Numbered from the stretch's first letter, positions 44,001 to 54,558 are shown. The stretch: DNA of 64,000 nucleotides from Lates calcarifer (GCF_001640805.2 NC_066838.1:14345632-14409631); one strand, 5' to 3'. Made by a program: numbers and translations. The notes: generated by a model from the letters alone, not told the origin.

Positions 44001-45353
44001 TTGTGTCATCTATTGATACTGCCCGATAATCTTAGCTGTGACCAAGTGAATCAGTCACAATCACTTGGAAAACAAGAGCACCCAGCACTGACCTTTAGCT
44101 GTTCAGGGACACAATTTGGGTCCCGGCTGCTGGCGTACATACGGTACACTTTACGGTCATCCACATGGTCCAGAATCTTCTGGCAGAGCAGATCAGCAGC
44201 GCTGTTGGAGGGAGCGCAGGCCAGGATGTGGCAGGAGGCCTGGGTCTTCTCTATCTGCTTGATGGCCTCCACCAGAGTCACGGTTTTGCCTGAACAGACA
44301 AAGAGCGATCAGAATAAAGTCAAGTGCAATAAATGTATGGCTTTGTGGGCAGTTGGTAGGTTAACAGGTCAAAACTAAATTGCTTAAACAGCACAACTCT
44401 AAAAAAAAGAAGAGGATGCTGGCGCTTGCTGTACCTGTTCCAGGTGGGCCAAACACCAGGTATGGGGCAGGTTTGGATGAGCCAGCTACAATGTGTTGAA
44501 CTGCTTGGGACTGCTCTTTGTTTCCATCTAGCTTTGAGTCAAACAGTCTATCAACAAGAAGACAAAGGAACAGAGGTATGAACAACATATGAGAATCAGA
44601 TACTCTCATCAGGTGGATCAAGTACCTAGTTTAGGCCAACATATTGACAACAATATGGTTCACGTTTTAATGAAATTTTGAAAAAACTCTTTAAAACATT
44701 TAATGTAGGAGTATGGCATGTAAGATGGATTGAGTGTAACCTTGGATCAACAAATCAAACTGCTTGGTGCTCAGGTTCACAAGGTGTTGACATTTGGGAT
44801 TTCTGGGCATTAGCTGTACAACCTGCGGTTATCCTATTAACACTATTATTAGTAACACTATTATCATTGACAGATGTGGTCATATGTGCAGGGATACTGC
44901 AGATATCTGTGCTAGCCAGCTAAACTGCATCATATATAGCTTGTCTAACCTGAGGTTGGGAAGCTCAATTTGTTGAGACACGTAGGCGGGTGCAGCAGGG
45001 AACAACACCTTTCCCAGTCTTTTTGTAGCTGCTAGTTCTGCTGCTCTGTGCTGAAGACGCAGAGTCAGGCGGTTGACAGTGAACTCAACACTGAACTTCA
45101 TGCCATCTATGAAGCTATCCAGCAATCTGCAAAGAAATTCACAGACAACGGATGTCAAAGAAATCTTTATTTTTAAATCACTGTATGTTACTGTATTGTG
45201 TTGATCTTACTTTGAGGAAAAGCCCAGTTTGACGCTGTCCAGCTGCACGCTGTGGACGTAGCCGCAGTACTTCACCCCTTTTTCTCCTATGGGACAGACC
45301 AGCAGCTTATCTCCTCGTAGAACAGACGGGCGGTTCTCAGACACACCAGGTAC
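40989..45353 (-). CDS. mov10: MOV10 RNA helicase, 3' fifteen exons, N-terminus missing (copy 1)
   Basis: Exons in transcript order: 45353-45211, 45126-44950, 44547-44435, 44289-44093, 43869-43772, 43577-43480, 43391-43293, 43190-43088, 42981-42864, 42141-41950, 41838-41767, 41687-41562, 41482-41394, 41291-41167, 41050-40989. They join in frame to 1,812 bases, 603 residues plus stop. Upf1-like SF1 helicase motifs appear in order: GPPGTGKT (Walker A, near 141-148), DEAG (260-263), GDPKQLGP (289-296), [21 protein letters not shown] (474-482) and [14 protein letters not shown] (518 on). The end, QEPEWRNDL, matches the vertebrate MOV10 C-terminus and argues against MOV10L1. By family knowledge it is a 5'-3' RNA helicase of cytoplasmic RNPs that works with UPF1 and Argonaute and restricts retroelements. 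Family members are about 1,000 residues, so roughly 400 N-terminal residues lie elsewhere. The first exon here starts in phase 0. Confidence 0.93.
41167..41291 (-). CDS. mov10: mov10 penultimate exon
   Basis: It encodes [12 protein letters not shown] and an acidic stretch [12 protein letters not shown]. The acceptor is gtctgcag and the donor gtgaca. The start fits the MOV10 post-motif-VI helix. Confidence 0.88.
41394..41482 (-). CDS. mov10: mov10 exon with motif VI (VTRAK)
   Basis: It encodes [19 protein letters not shown] and ends TWA. Motif VI supplies the arginine finger in SF1 helicases. The donor is gtacgt. Confidence 0.94.
41562..41687 (-). CDS. mov10: mov10 exon with motif V (VEEFQGQER)
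   Basis: It encodes [20 protein letters not shown] and a tail ending GFVKNEK. The acceptor is tttgtcag and the donor gtaccg. Confidence 0.94.
41767..41838 (-). CDS. mov10: mov10 exon, 24 codons
   Basis: A short exon encoding [19 protein letters not shown] and MNALK. The acceptor is catttag and the donor gtaaca. Confidence 0.9.
41950..42141 (-). CDS. mov10: mov10 exon ([16 protein letters not shown])
   Basis: The exon is 192 bases, exactly 64 codons. It encodes [22 protein letters not shown] and [11 protein letters not shown], the second RecA-like domain. The acceptor is tctttcag and the donor gtctga. Confidence 0.93.
42142..42863 (-). other. mov10: mov10 intron containing a MITE-like repeat
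   Basis: The largest intron within the helicase part (722 bases). AT-rich sequence at 42,500-42,725 resembles the dispersed MITE-like family seen elsewhere in the window, ending ctattaatcaactgtttcag. Confidence 0.7.
42500..42725 (+). repeat. MITE-like repeat copy in a mov10 intron
   Basis: An AT-rich stretch ending aacctattaatcaactgttt followed by cagctctaaa, matching the 3' end of the same family. Its left limit is uncertain. Confidence 0.4.
42864..42981 (-). CDS. mov10: mov10 exon ([20 protein letters not shown])
   Basis: The exon is 118 bases with acceptor cttttcag and donor gtaatg. It completes motif IV and encodes the FYDGEL element conserved in Upf1-like helicases. Confidence 0.92.
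43088..43190 (-). CDS. mov10: mov10 exon (SLLERMM to LLRNY)
   Basis: The exon is 103 bases with acceptor gtctgcag and donor gtgtga. It ends inside motif IV, with the arginine codon split over the next intron. Confidence 0.92.
43293..43391 (-). CDS. mov10: mov10 exon with motif III (GDPKQLGP)
   Basis: It encodes [20 protein letters not shown] and FALKYGMG. The acceptor is ttataaag and the donor gtaagg. The second copy of this exon is cut by the window end. Confidence 0.92.
43480..43577 (-). CDS. mov10: mov10 exon with DEAG box (motif II)
   Basis: It encodes [20 protein letters not shown] and [14 protein letters not shown] is the Walker B motif of Upf1-like helicases and coordinates Mg2+. Confidence 0.93.
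43772..43869 (-). CDS. mov10: mov10 exon ([14 protein letters not shown], motif Ic)
   Basis: The exon is 98 bases with acceptor ttcacag and donor gtattg. It encodes [18 protein letters not shown] and the strand leading into the next exon. Confidence 0.9.
44093..44289 (-). CDS. mov10: mov10 exon, Walker A end and motif Ia
   Basis: It starts [14 protein letters not shown], completing GKT, followed by [15 protein letters not shown] (motif Ia) and an [11 protein letters not shown] end. The donor is gtcagt. Confidence 0.92.
44435..44547 (-). CDS. mov10: mov10 exon, first half of Walker A
   Basis: The exon encodes the Q-motif-like region [13 protein letters not shown] and ends in [11 protein letters not shown]. 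The codon for the second glycine of GTGKT is split by the intron. The acceptor is ttgatag and the donor gtacag. Confidence 0.92.
44950..45126 (-). CDS. mov10: mov10 exon ([14 protein letters not shown] region)
   Basis: The acceptor is tttgcag and the donor gttaga. It encodes [19 protein letters not shown] and [10 protein letters not shown], then a linker ending LPNLR. The RLQHRA segment is characteristic of MOV10. Confidence 0.9.
45211..45353 (-). CDS. mov10: mov10 exon, upstream of the helicase core
   Basis: The acceptor is ccttccag and the donor gtaaga. The exon encodes [18 protein letters not shown] and a beta-rich stretch ending LGFSSK, matching the segment just before the MOV10 helicase domain. 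It is the most 5' mov10 exon seen in the window. Confidence 0.9.
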
Positions 45354-45526
45354 CTGGAAGGTGAGCAATAACAAGGAAAGGTGTTAACTGTTTGTATGCC
45401 AGTGAATATATTTCCCTGTTCCCTGTGTCAATCTAAATCATTTTAATATATCAGATACCATTGGTCTTTTTTCTTATTATAATCCTTTACAGTCTGGTCA
45501 TAGAAATGCATGATTACACTTCATTA

Positions 45527-45620
45527 GGGCCCGAGCAACGAGTTGCGTGGGCCCAACGGGGCCATGCAACGAGTTGCAAGGACCCTCTTGTTTTCGGTCT
45601 GTTTATTATTATTATTATTA
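45527..45620 (+). repeat. Terminal fragment of GGGCCCGAGCAACG repeat family
   Basis: A 94-base copy of the element's 5' end (gggcccgagcaacgagttgc to a TTA run) directly precedes the longer unit that begins identically at 45621. The same head duplication occurs at 48265-48364. Confidence 0.8.
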
Positions 45621-45695
45621 GGGCCCGAGCAACGAGTTGCGTGGGCCCAACGGGGCCATGCAACGAGTTGCAAGGACCCTCTTGTTTTCGGTCTG

Positions 45696-45697
<2 letters not shown>

Positions 45698-45736
<39 letters not shown>
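45698..45736 (+). repeat. (TTA)n in repeat unit A
   Basis: Perfect TTA run inside the dispersed element, also present in unit B near 48441-48477. Confidence 0.9.
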
Positions 45737-45737
<1 letters not shown>

Positions 45738-46677
45738 TTTTTTCTTCTTTTTCCGCCTCTTAGATCGGCTTTTTGAGGGCCTTAACATGCGTGAAAACTT
45801 ACCAAAATTTGCAGACGCGTCAGGCACGGCGAAAAATTTAATAATTTAGGGGTCTTGAGCATGGGCGTGGTAAAATGGCCTCGGTAGCGCCACCTACATT
45901 TTTAAACGGAACAGCCCCTCAAGCCCGTTGCGCCTAAAAATCTGAAAATCTGCACACATATGTAACATCCCATGACGCACCAAAAAGTCTCTTGGAGCCA
46001 TATTCTAAACCCAACAGAAAGTATTTTTATTTTGACCGGAAGGTGAAAAAATTGTGTGTTTTTGGCCATTTCCAGGGGTCGCTTGAACGCGAACTAGTCC
46101 TAGACGCATTATCCGATTGACTTCAAAACTTAATAGTATGTTCTTAAGACATAGACGATGTTAAATTGCGGCAGATTTTGAGTTTTTGTTGAAGGGCGTG
46201 GAAGTTATGGCCCCTCAAAGTTCGATTACTCGCCACGAAACAGGAAGTTGCTTTATTTTTGCTATATTTCGGCCATACTTTGTCCAAACTGCATCAAACT
46301 TTACAGGATTGTTAATGGTACCTATCTGCACACATCCATATGTCAATATTCATACAATTGTTGTAGCACCACCTATTTATAGCAGGAAATGACATATTTT
46401 ATAGTGTGATGTCCAGTTTCTAGACGGGTGACCAGATTCACTTCAAATGTTGTCAGCCCCTCCTTGAGGAATTTTTTGGAAGACTGGCTCCGAAAATTGT
46501 GAGTTTTGGTCGAAGCGTGTGCCGGTTCTGGCCCGTCAAAGTTCAGAAACCCAACTTCCTGTTTGAAACCTCAGATTTTGGGGTAACTTCCTGTTGCGAC
46601 TCTCTACTTTATCCTATAGATGGAGCCATTGTATTACTCTTTGATGGGTTTTTGGAAGGGGGTCTCTGTGTGTGTGC

Positions 46678-46680
<3 letters not shown>

Positions 46681-46716
<36 letters not shown>

Positions 46717-46735
46717 TGTTTGTGTTTGTGTTTGA
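46681..46735 (+). repeat. (GT)n then (GTGTTT)n tract
   Basis: A compound tract that recurs near 47,932-47,972, 49,405-49,437 and 50,395-50,436. The last one abuts the gap. Confidence 0.9.
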
Positions 46736-46871
46736 GGGGGGAGGGGAAGAAGAGTTGATTGAGTCTGTGAGAAGCTGCCACAGAGAGGTTACAGTCAGGA
46801 GAGCCAAGAGCTGCTTTACACGCGGTATAAAAACTTCAGTTAAGATTTGAGCTGTCACTTGAGAAAGCATC

Positions 46872-47178
46872 ATGCCAAAAACTAAGGAAATCACTGTAGA
46901 CTTGAAGAATTGTCGATGCTTAGGAAGCAGGAGAAGGATATACAAAGTTATAACAGCATTTCCAAGCGTCAAGAACTCAAATGAGAAGCGTCACCGAGAA
47001 ATTCAAGGAGAGCCACACTGTGCAGAACAAGCCTGGCAGAGGTAGGAAGCCAAAGATTTCAATGACCCTGGAAAGAAAACCAGTTAGAGACCTGTCTAAA
47101 GAACCCATAAATGCTGCCAAGACACTAGTGAATGACTTAGTTAAGTCTGAAATTGTAGTCTCAAAGAAGATTACATGA
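46872..47178 (+). mobile_element. Decayed Tc1-like transposase, N-terminal (DNA-binding) fragment
   Basis: From ATG 46872 the frame reads MPKTKEITVDLKN, the usual start of fish Tc1 transposases. After a frame change near 46,980-47,000, a second frame gives HTVQNKPGRGRKPKIS, the GRPR-like DNA-binding motif, and then LVNDLVKSEIVVSKKIT. This covers only the paired helix-turn-helix region. The DDE catalytic domain and the inverted repeats were not found, so it is a dead fragment. Confidence 0.8.
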
Positions 47179-48264
47179 ATTCATGTAATCTTACCATATG
47201 TCTCCCCTTGACCAAAGCTGAGCGTGGATTGATGCTGTCTTTACAGTTTGGTTTTGATCAGTTAGGAAATTTCACACGGGGTCAGCTGATTTTTTCGTCT
47301 TACTCAGTGTACGGCGACAGGAAAAGTTCACTAGGTCCTCCAGCGTCGAGGTGAACCAGCTGAATATAAGCCACTCAAGTTGACGACAAGTGCATTGAAA
47401 AGTAAAAGCTGCTGGCCTTTACCTTTTCTTTGTCAAAGCGCCTGTTTGGCCAGTAGTTAGTAAAGTAATATTTTCAGCGTTGTCCACAGTCTCATGACAT
47501 GTTTAACAGGAAGCACAGCACGCTGGTTAAGCTCATGGCAAACTGTTACTAACAGCTAAAATGAAAGCTTGTCTGTATGTAGTCTAACTGGTTAGTTTGT
47601 CACTAATCTCCAAATTTTGCAAATTGCTATAAACTTCACTCTCTTAAACCAGTAACAGTCTGAGCTGGACTGATAGGGGTCTGTATGGATAAAGATAAAA
47701 TCCTAATGATACCCATCCCTACAGCTGGTTAGTGGCTTCGCCCTGACTTTAGGCAGATGAGATATTCACTGTTCAAATAACTTCATTATAAGCCTTGTTT
47801 AAGCATAAATGATTTATATATGCACCCAATAACAGAACTTAAAAAAATGCTTTTGCTCAAAGCTCAAAGCTTGTAAACTCAAGTTAAAACTGAGTTTTAT
47901 CTCCTTTTGGGAGGGGGTATTTCTCTGTGTGTTTGTGTGTGTGTGTGTGGGTGTGTTTGTGTTTGTGTTTGAGGGGGAGGGGAAGAGGAGTTGATTGAGT
48001 CTGTGAGAAGCTGCCACAGAGAGGTTACAGTCAGGAGAGCCAAGAGCTGTCACAGATGATGAGCTCTGAAAAATATTATCACAGAAAATAATTAGCGTAA
48101 AAGCTTTTATTTAAAATTTTAACATCTGGGAAGTGTGAACTGTTACGCCAGCGTGTGCCCTGCGACCTGCGTTGACCCCGCGGTTGCCGGGTCCCGCGGT
48201 CGCCGCTCCCCCGACGGGACGCCGGGTGCGAGGGCCCGTTCAACGCTGCTCGCAGCTTTAATTA

Positions 48265-48364
48265 GGGCCCGAGCAACGAGTTGCGTGGGCCCAACGGGGC
48301 CATGCAACGAGTTGCAAGGACCCTCTTGTTTTCGGTCTGTTTATTATTATTATTATTATTATTA
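48265..48364 (+). repeat. Terminal fragment of the same repeat family, second occurrence
   Basis: It repeats the 45527-45620 arrangement: a short head piece ending in a TTA run, followed at once by a full head. The extra six bases against the first occurrence come from TTA units. Confidence 0.8.
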
Positions 48365-48439
48365 GGGCCCGAGCAACGAGTTGCGTGGGCCCAACGGGGC
48401 CATGCAACGAGTTGCAAGGACCCTCTTGTTTTCGGTCTG

Positions 48440-48478
<39 letters not shown>

Positions 48479-50440
48479 TTTTTTTTCTTCTTTTTCCGCC
48501 TCTTAGATCGGCTTTTTGAGGGCCTTAACATGTGTGAAAACTTACCAAAATTTGCAGACGCGTCAGGCACGGCGAAAAATTTAATAATTTAGGGGTCTTG
48601 AGCATGGGCGTGGTAAAATGCCCTCGGTAGCGCCACCTACATTTTTAAACGGAACAGCCCCTCAAGCCCGTTGCGCCTAAAAATCTGAAAATCTGCACAC
48701 ATATGTAACATCCCATGACGCACCAAAAAGTCTCTTGGAGCCATATTCTAAACCCAACAGAAAGTATTTTTATTTTGACCGGAAGGTGAAAAAATTGTGT
48801 GTTTTTGGCCATTTCCAGGGGTCGCTTGAACGCGAACTAGTCCTAGACGCATTATCCCATTGACTTCAAAACTTAATAGTATGTTCTTAAGACATAGACG
48901 ATGTTAAATTGCGGCAGATTTTGAGTTTTTGTTGAAGGGCGTGGAAGTTATGGCCCCTCAAAGTTCGATTACTCGCCACGAAACAGGAAGTTGCTTTATT
49001 TTTGCTATATTTCGGCCATACTTTGTCCAAACTGCATCAAACTTTACAGGATTGTTAATGGTACCTATCTGCACACATCCATATGTCAATATTCATACAA
49101 TTGTTGTAGCGCCACCTATTTATAGCAGGAAATGACATATTTTATAGTGTGATGTCCAGTTTCTAGACGGGTGACCAGATTCACTTCAAATGTTGTCAGC
49201 CCCTCCTTGACAATTTTTGGAAGAAGTCCTCCGAAAATTGTGAGTTTGGGTCGAAGCGTGTGCCGGTTCTGGCCGTCAAAGTTCGGAAACCCAACTTCCT
49301 GTTTGAAACCTCAGATTTTGGGGTAACTTCCTGTTGCGACTCTCTACTTTATCCTATAGATGGAGCCATTGTATTACTCTTTGATGGGTTTTTGGAAGGG
49401 GGTCTCTGTGTGTGTGTGTCTGTGTGTGTGTGTTTGAGGGGGGAGGGGAAGAGGAGTTGATTGAGTCTGTGAGAAGCTGCCACAGGGAGGTTACAGTCAG
49501 GAGAGCCAAGAGCTGTCACAGATGATGAGCTCTGAAAAATATTATCACAGAAAATAATTAGCATAAAAGCTTTTATTTTAAATTTGTTGCAACAAATTCA
49601 GGTTTCTTACAGCATTTTCCTTATTGAAAACTAAATTCTACCTGAAATGTATCAATAAAAATCTTCTTTTGCAGTTAATGTCACCAGTTTATAGTTTAGT
49701 TTTAATAGCATTCCCTGTCACTGATGTGCCTTTAAATTATCGGTTCTATCAGGGATCATTTATGTGTTATCTTACGGGGGTGAGCCACCTCACAGGTTGG
49801 TTATATTACCTGTTGACCTCAGCTCAGTGAGCTAAGACAATGTTTAATGCAGTGTTTTTTCTGATATGAAAATGGATATTATTCAGCACATCTAACCTCA
49901 GCAGGCCCCTCTTCCAGAAACTCATATCTGCAGATGTCAAAGCTGGCTCAAACGTTGTCCACAGTCTCATGAATGTTTAACACGAAGCACAGCACGCTGG
50001 TTAAGCTCATGGCAAACTGTTACTAACAGCTAAAATGAAAGCTTGTCTGTATGTAGTCTAACTGGTTAGTTTGTCACTAATCTCCAAATTTTGCAAATTG
50101 CTATAAACTTCACTCTCTTAAACCAGTAACAGTCTGAGCTGGACTGATAGGGGTCTGTATGGATAAAGATAAAATCCTAATGATACCCATCCCTACAGCT
50201 GGTTAGTGGCTTCGCCCTGACTTTAGGCAGATGAGATATTCACTGTTCAAATAACTTCATTATAACCCTTGTTTAAGCATAAATGATTTATATATGCACC
50301 CAATAACAGAACTTAAAAAAATGCTTTTGCTCAAGCTCAAAGCTTGTAAACTCAAGTTAAAACTGAGTTTTATCTCCTTTTGGGAGGGGGTATCTGTGTG
50401 TGTGTGTGTGTGTTTGTGTTTGTGTTTGTGTTTGAGGGGG
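48365..50440 (+). mobile_element. Teleost dispersed repeat, unit B, cut by the gap
   Basis: The unit is nearly identical to unit A over about 1.15 kb (offset 2,744), for example through gtcgcttgaacgcgaactag. It lacks the Tc1-like fragment present in unit A. After 49,577 it carries different sequence, then rejoins a segment of unit A (49,953 on pairs with 47,478 on). Confidence 0.65.
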
Positions 50441-51440
50441 NNNNNNNNNNNNNNNNNNNNNNNNNNNNNNNNNNNNNNNNNNNNNNNNNNNNNNNNNNNN
50501 NNNNNNNNNNNNNNNNNNNNNNNNNNNNNNNNNNNNNNNNNNNNNNNNNNNNNNNNNNNNNNNNNNNNNNNNNNNNNNNNNNNNNNNNNNNNNNNNNNNN
50601 NNNNNNNNNNNNNNNNNNNNNNNNNNNNNNNNNNNNNNNNNNNNNNNNNNNNNNNNNNNNNNNNNNNNNNNNNNNNNNNNNNNNNNNNNNNNNNNNNNNN
50701 NNNNNNNNNNNNNNNNNNNNNNNNNNNNNNNNNNNNNNNNNNNNNNNNNNNNNNNNNNNNNNNNNNNNNNNNNNNNNNNNNNNNNNNNNNNNNNNNNNNN
50801 NNNNNNNNNNNNNNNNNNNNNNNNNNNNNNNNNNNNNNNNNNNNNNNNNNNNNNNNNNNNNNNNNNNNNNNNNNNNNNNNNNNNNNNNNNNNNNNNNNNN
50901 NNNNNNNNNNNNNNNNNNNNNNNNNNNNNNNNNNNNNNNNNNNNNNNNNNNNNNNNNNNNNNNNNNNNNNNNNNNNNNNNNNNNNNNNNNNNNNNNNNNN
51001 NNNNNNNNNNNNNNNNNNNNNNNNNNNNNNNNNNNNNNNNNNNNNNNNNNNNNNNNNNNNNNNNNNNNNNNNNNNNNNNNNNNNNNNNNNNNNNNNNNNN
51101 NNNNNNNNNNNNNNNNNNNNNNNNNNNNNNNNNNNNNNNNNNNNNNNNNNNNNNNNNNNNNNNNNNNNNNNNNNNNNNNNNNNNNNNNNNNNNNNNNNNN
51201 NNNNNNNNNNNNNNNNNNNNNNNNNNNNNNNNNNNNNNNNNNNNNNNNNNNNNNNNNNNNNNNNNNNNNNNNNNNNNNNNNNNNNNNNNNNNNNNNNNNN
51301 NNNNNNNNNNNNNNNNNNNNNNNNNNNNNNNNNNNNNNNNNNNNNNNNNNNNNNNNNNNNNNNNNNNNNNNNNNNNNNNNNNNNNNNNNNNNNNNNNNNN
51401 NNNNNNNNNNNNNNNNNNNNNNNNNNNNNNNNNNNNNNNN
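50441..51440. other. Assembly gap, 1,000 Ns
   Basis: Exactly 1,000 Ns, a round number suggesting a scaffolding gap of unknown true size. The left side ends inside a (GT)n/(GTTT)n repeat; the right side begins the 12.6 kb duplicate. Confidence 0.98.
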
Positions 51441-52720
51441 ACACAGTTTAAAAAATTTAAATGTGTCACAACATACTATAACAAATGAAGCATTGTGTGT
51501 GAGAAGCCCCAACCTACAAATCTTGTTTCTCCCGATGTAAGGGAACATGCTTGTTTGGTACAGGCAAACTGTCAATTTGTAGATTAATTGACTGGTCTCT
51601 TAGATTTGAAGTCTTATTTCATTTATTTGAAATATAAGCGAGAGAGTTCTCCAAAGTATACCTTTATTTCATGTGTCAGTAATGCAGTGGTTAGATTCTG
51701 ATACAACACTAATTTTATGGAAGATGCTAATTGTATCATTACTTACACTTTGAATGAATATTATGCAACCATGTATTGTCTGAATATCTTATCAGTGTTT
51801 AAGTCAGTCATTTCATGCCACATTGTACGCAGAACGCATCACACGCTGTCTTATTAGGGAAGAAGTCCTTGGAGTCCCTGTTCTCGTCCTTGCACTGGCA
51901 CAGTGTGCTCACACTCACAGGCACATTAATGCAAAGGAAAGGGGCCATTATCCCCACTAAGCGCCATGTGCTGCCACTGTCACAGCGGCAGCATGCTGCG
52001 AGAGCGATTGTCGTCAATAAGCCGCATTATTTCATCACAGTACAAGATCTGCAGGACTAGCCCCATTTTCTGAGGCTTTCTGGGGCTTCACTGTAGCTAC
52101 CAGTCACGTGTGCGTGTATTTCTCTGTGTGTATGTGTGCGTGTGTGTGTCTTCCCCTCTGGCAGTGACAGTATGATGTATGGAGTAGCAGCAGCCTGCTA
52201 TCACAGAGAACAGGTGGCTCTCTCCAGAGAGAAACTGACAGCACACTGGCCCGATTTAATGTGTGTGTGTGTTTGTTGGGGGGGGGCAAACTGAACAATT
52301 GTCTTTTTTACTCTTGTGGTGAAAATGGTAGGTGGTGTTACAGTGAGTGAAGGTAAATCTCAGCATCCCGCACAGGCTGAGAGAATCAAATGAAGACTCA
52401 TGTACAGATGTACATTTCATTTCTTTAACACACAGGAACACCTGGGTCTTCTTAGTTATCTTTAGGGCTCATTGTCTGTTTTCTAACAAAGCTGGAGAAA
52501 GTACTGCATAATGTATCCCTCAGGCTCTTCCTAAATAAAATGGTTTGTTTTGGTCACTCTGCATAGATAAGCCACCATGCAGGCTGTAAGAATTTAATTG
52601 GATTCAATGCAGTTTTTATGAAGATTTTGTATCAACAGGGCCTTTCTGTTCCACCCTCAACCCCTTTCAGAAGAAACAATAAATTCAGCAAAAATTCTGT
52701 TTACCATCCCTTTACACACA

Positions 52721-53147
52721 ATTTACATTTACATTACATTTATATTTGCTCATTTGGCAGATGCTTTAATCCAAAGCGACTTCTAAGTGACAGACAACAC
52801 TAAAGCTTCAGTGCAGTAGGAGACCTTGAATTAAGTATTAAGTAGTAAATCTGTTTAATAAGGCAATGTGCAAGGGGATCAGTTAAAGAAGTGCACTGAA
52901 AGTACATAGTAAGTGCTAGTTAAGGTGTTAGAGGTGTTAGGAGAGGAGCAGAGATGAGTCTTCAAGAGATTCCTGAAGATACAGAGGGATGTTCCTGCAC
53001 TGATAGCATTTGGGAGGTTGTTCCACTATCTGGAACCACAGTCGAAAACAGTCTGATTGCTTTGTGTGCAGGGATGGCAATGCCAAACAATGTTCCTTGG
53101 AACTCAGTGGCCGAGAAGGAGCATAAGCTTTTATGACTGAGTTCAAG
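52721..53147 (+). repeat. Dispersed teleost repeat (aatccaaagcgactt type), copy 2
   Basis: The counterpart of 32020-32450 in the duplicated segment, with small indels (for example, ctggaacc instead of ctgggaacc, and a three-base loss in cagtctga). Confidence 0.65.
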
Positions 53148-54558
53148 TAAAATTCCCTTTTAAAGACATCACAACTACTACATTTTGTTGAGTACAAGTA
53201 CTTTAATATATGCTCGGATTTGTTGCTGTCTTAGGGAACTTTCTTCATATTACTCAACAGGAGATGTCATATTACTTAATGGCCTTTGAACCTTTTTTTT
53301 TTTTTTTTTTTTTTTGAAAAACAGTACATATCGTCACCTTTTAAGTTAATATGGCGAACTTGTTCTCTAACAGTTGCCTGTTTACACAACCAGCAGCCAC
53401 CAAGCAGTGTTCATTTGGAGTCATGTTTATGTCTCATTACTAATTACAAATCCAATATTTACCCTGTTTTTAGGTCTTATTTTGGTCTCCACCAGCTCCT
53501 GAGGGAAATATTAGACTCCTGCAGCAGCTACATGCACCATTATTTTCACCTGCTAGTTGCTGATTTTATCTGCTGTTTGGTAATGAGCAGGTAGTGCACA
53601 GTGGGTTTACAGAGCTGCCTGCTGCTGCCTAAAATGATATGTGAGTGAAACAAACAGTAAAACTGTGGGCCCAAAACAATGAGCTGAAAGATGCTATAAA
53701 GCTGTGGGAGCTGCAGAGTCAGGTGATAATTTTCTGTGGGTTCATTTCAAGCAACACCTTTCCATGCAAATAGTCATATGATCCAATCATTCTTGATACA
53801 AGGATCCCTGCTGTATTTCTCCACTATTCACCAACAGGGATTTGGACACTGCATATGTGTATGATGGCAGATGTTCAGATCTTTGGGGATAAAAGGCCCG
53901 TGCTGGTCCAGGTAGTCAGAGATCTGTGGAGGCTGATGCTGGTGGCAGGCAGCCAGGACATTGTCTCATCACCTACTGCCTTCTCTCCATTATTGTCAGC
54001 TTGTGGGAGATGGCTATTGATCCGTGTGTATTTGTGTGTGGGGCTGTATCTCCCCGGCAAGCTACATTTTCACTCGGATATACACACCTTTCAGGATTAC
54101 AAGCAAAGAGAAAGGGAGACAAATGTGCACAATACAGAGGTGTCAGACACACCCAGTAAGAGCTGTAAATCACATCGCCTCAGGGTGTAGAAGTGACCCA
54201 TTAAAGATTGTTTTTAATGCGACTGTATGTCCAAGGCCATGCATGTGCAGCAGCATGTTGAGCACTGAGCTCTCCTCCCGCTCCCTTCCCTCCCACTGCT
54301 TTTCCAGAGCCCTCAGCCCAACTCTGTTTTTCACCTCACACACAGGACGCAGCCCAGGAAAGGGAAGAGGGTGCGGCTCTAAAACAGAGTTCGATCTCTT
54401 TTTCCCCCCCTCATTTTCACTCTATTTCTAGTTGCTTTTTTTTCACCTCCCTCGTCTGTTTGAAAAAGCTTAACTCTCACCAGTTTTACTGGCTGTTCAT
54501 TCTCACAAGTCTCAAACTTTTAACACAAAGACTAATCAAAGTGTATTCTTTTTTGTAG

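Larger units (their letters stand above)
45621..48264 (+). mobile_element. Teleost dispersed repeat, unit A, probably non-autonomous DNA element
   Basis: The unit begins GGGCCCGAGCAACGAGTTGC and may end at CGTTCAACGCTGCTCGCAGC followed by tttaatta. The reverse complement of that end (CGAGCAGCGTTGAACGGGCC) resembles the start, so imperfect terminal inverted repeats are likely. The body carries tttttccgcctcttagatcg and agcgccacctacatttt, familiar from a high-copy teleost repeat whose family name I cannot fix. The unit is interrupted by a Tc1-like fragment and a (GT)n/(GTTT)n tract and encodes no transposase of its own. Confidence 0.6.
45354..50440. other. Repeat-filled region upstream of the visible mov10 exons
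   Basis: No mov10 N-terminal exon could be recognised here on the - strand. Apart from repeats it contains low-complexity and unassigned sequence (47,200-47,900 and 49,570-50,390). About 47,478-47,940 is repeated at 49,953-50,440. Confidence 0.6.

Noticed and set aside
43866..44378. 170-codon + strand frame inside mov10
   Set aside because: Antisense shadow of two mov10 exons and an intron.
47210..47470. Possible minus-strand mov10 upstream exon in unassigned sequence
   Set aside because: The frames show stops, and no MOV10 N-terminal residues were recognised.
46681..50436. Regular repeated modules as a CRISPR-like or regulatory array
   Set aside because: Spacing is about 1-1.5 kb and the modules are microsatellites within a dispersed teleost element.
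50260..51575. Long open frames of 370-400 codons on both strands
   Set aside because: They are open only because they cross the 1,000 Ns.
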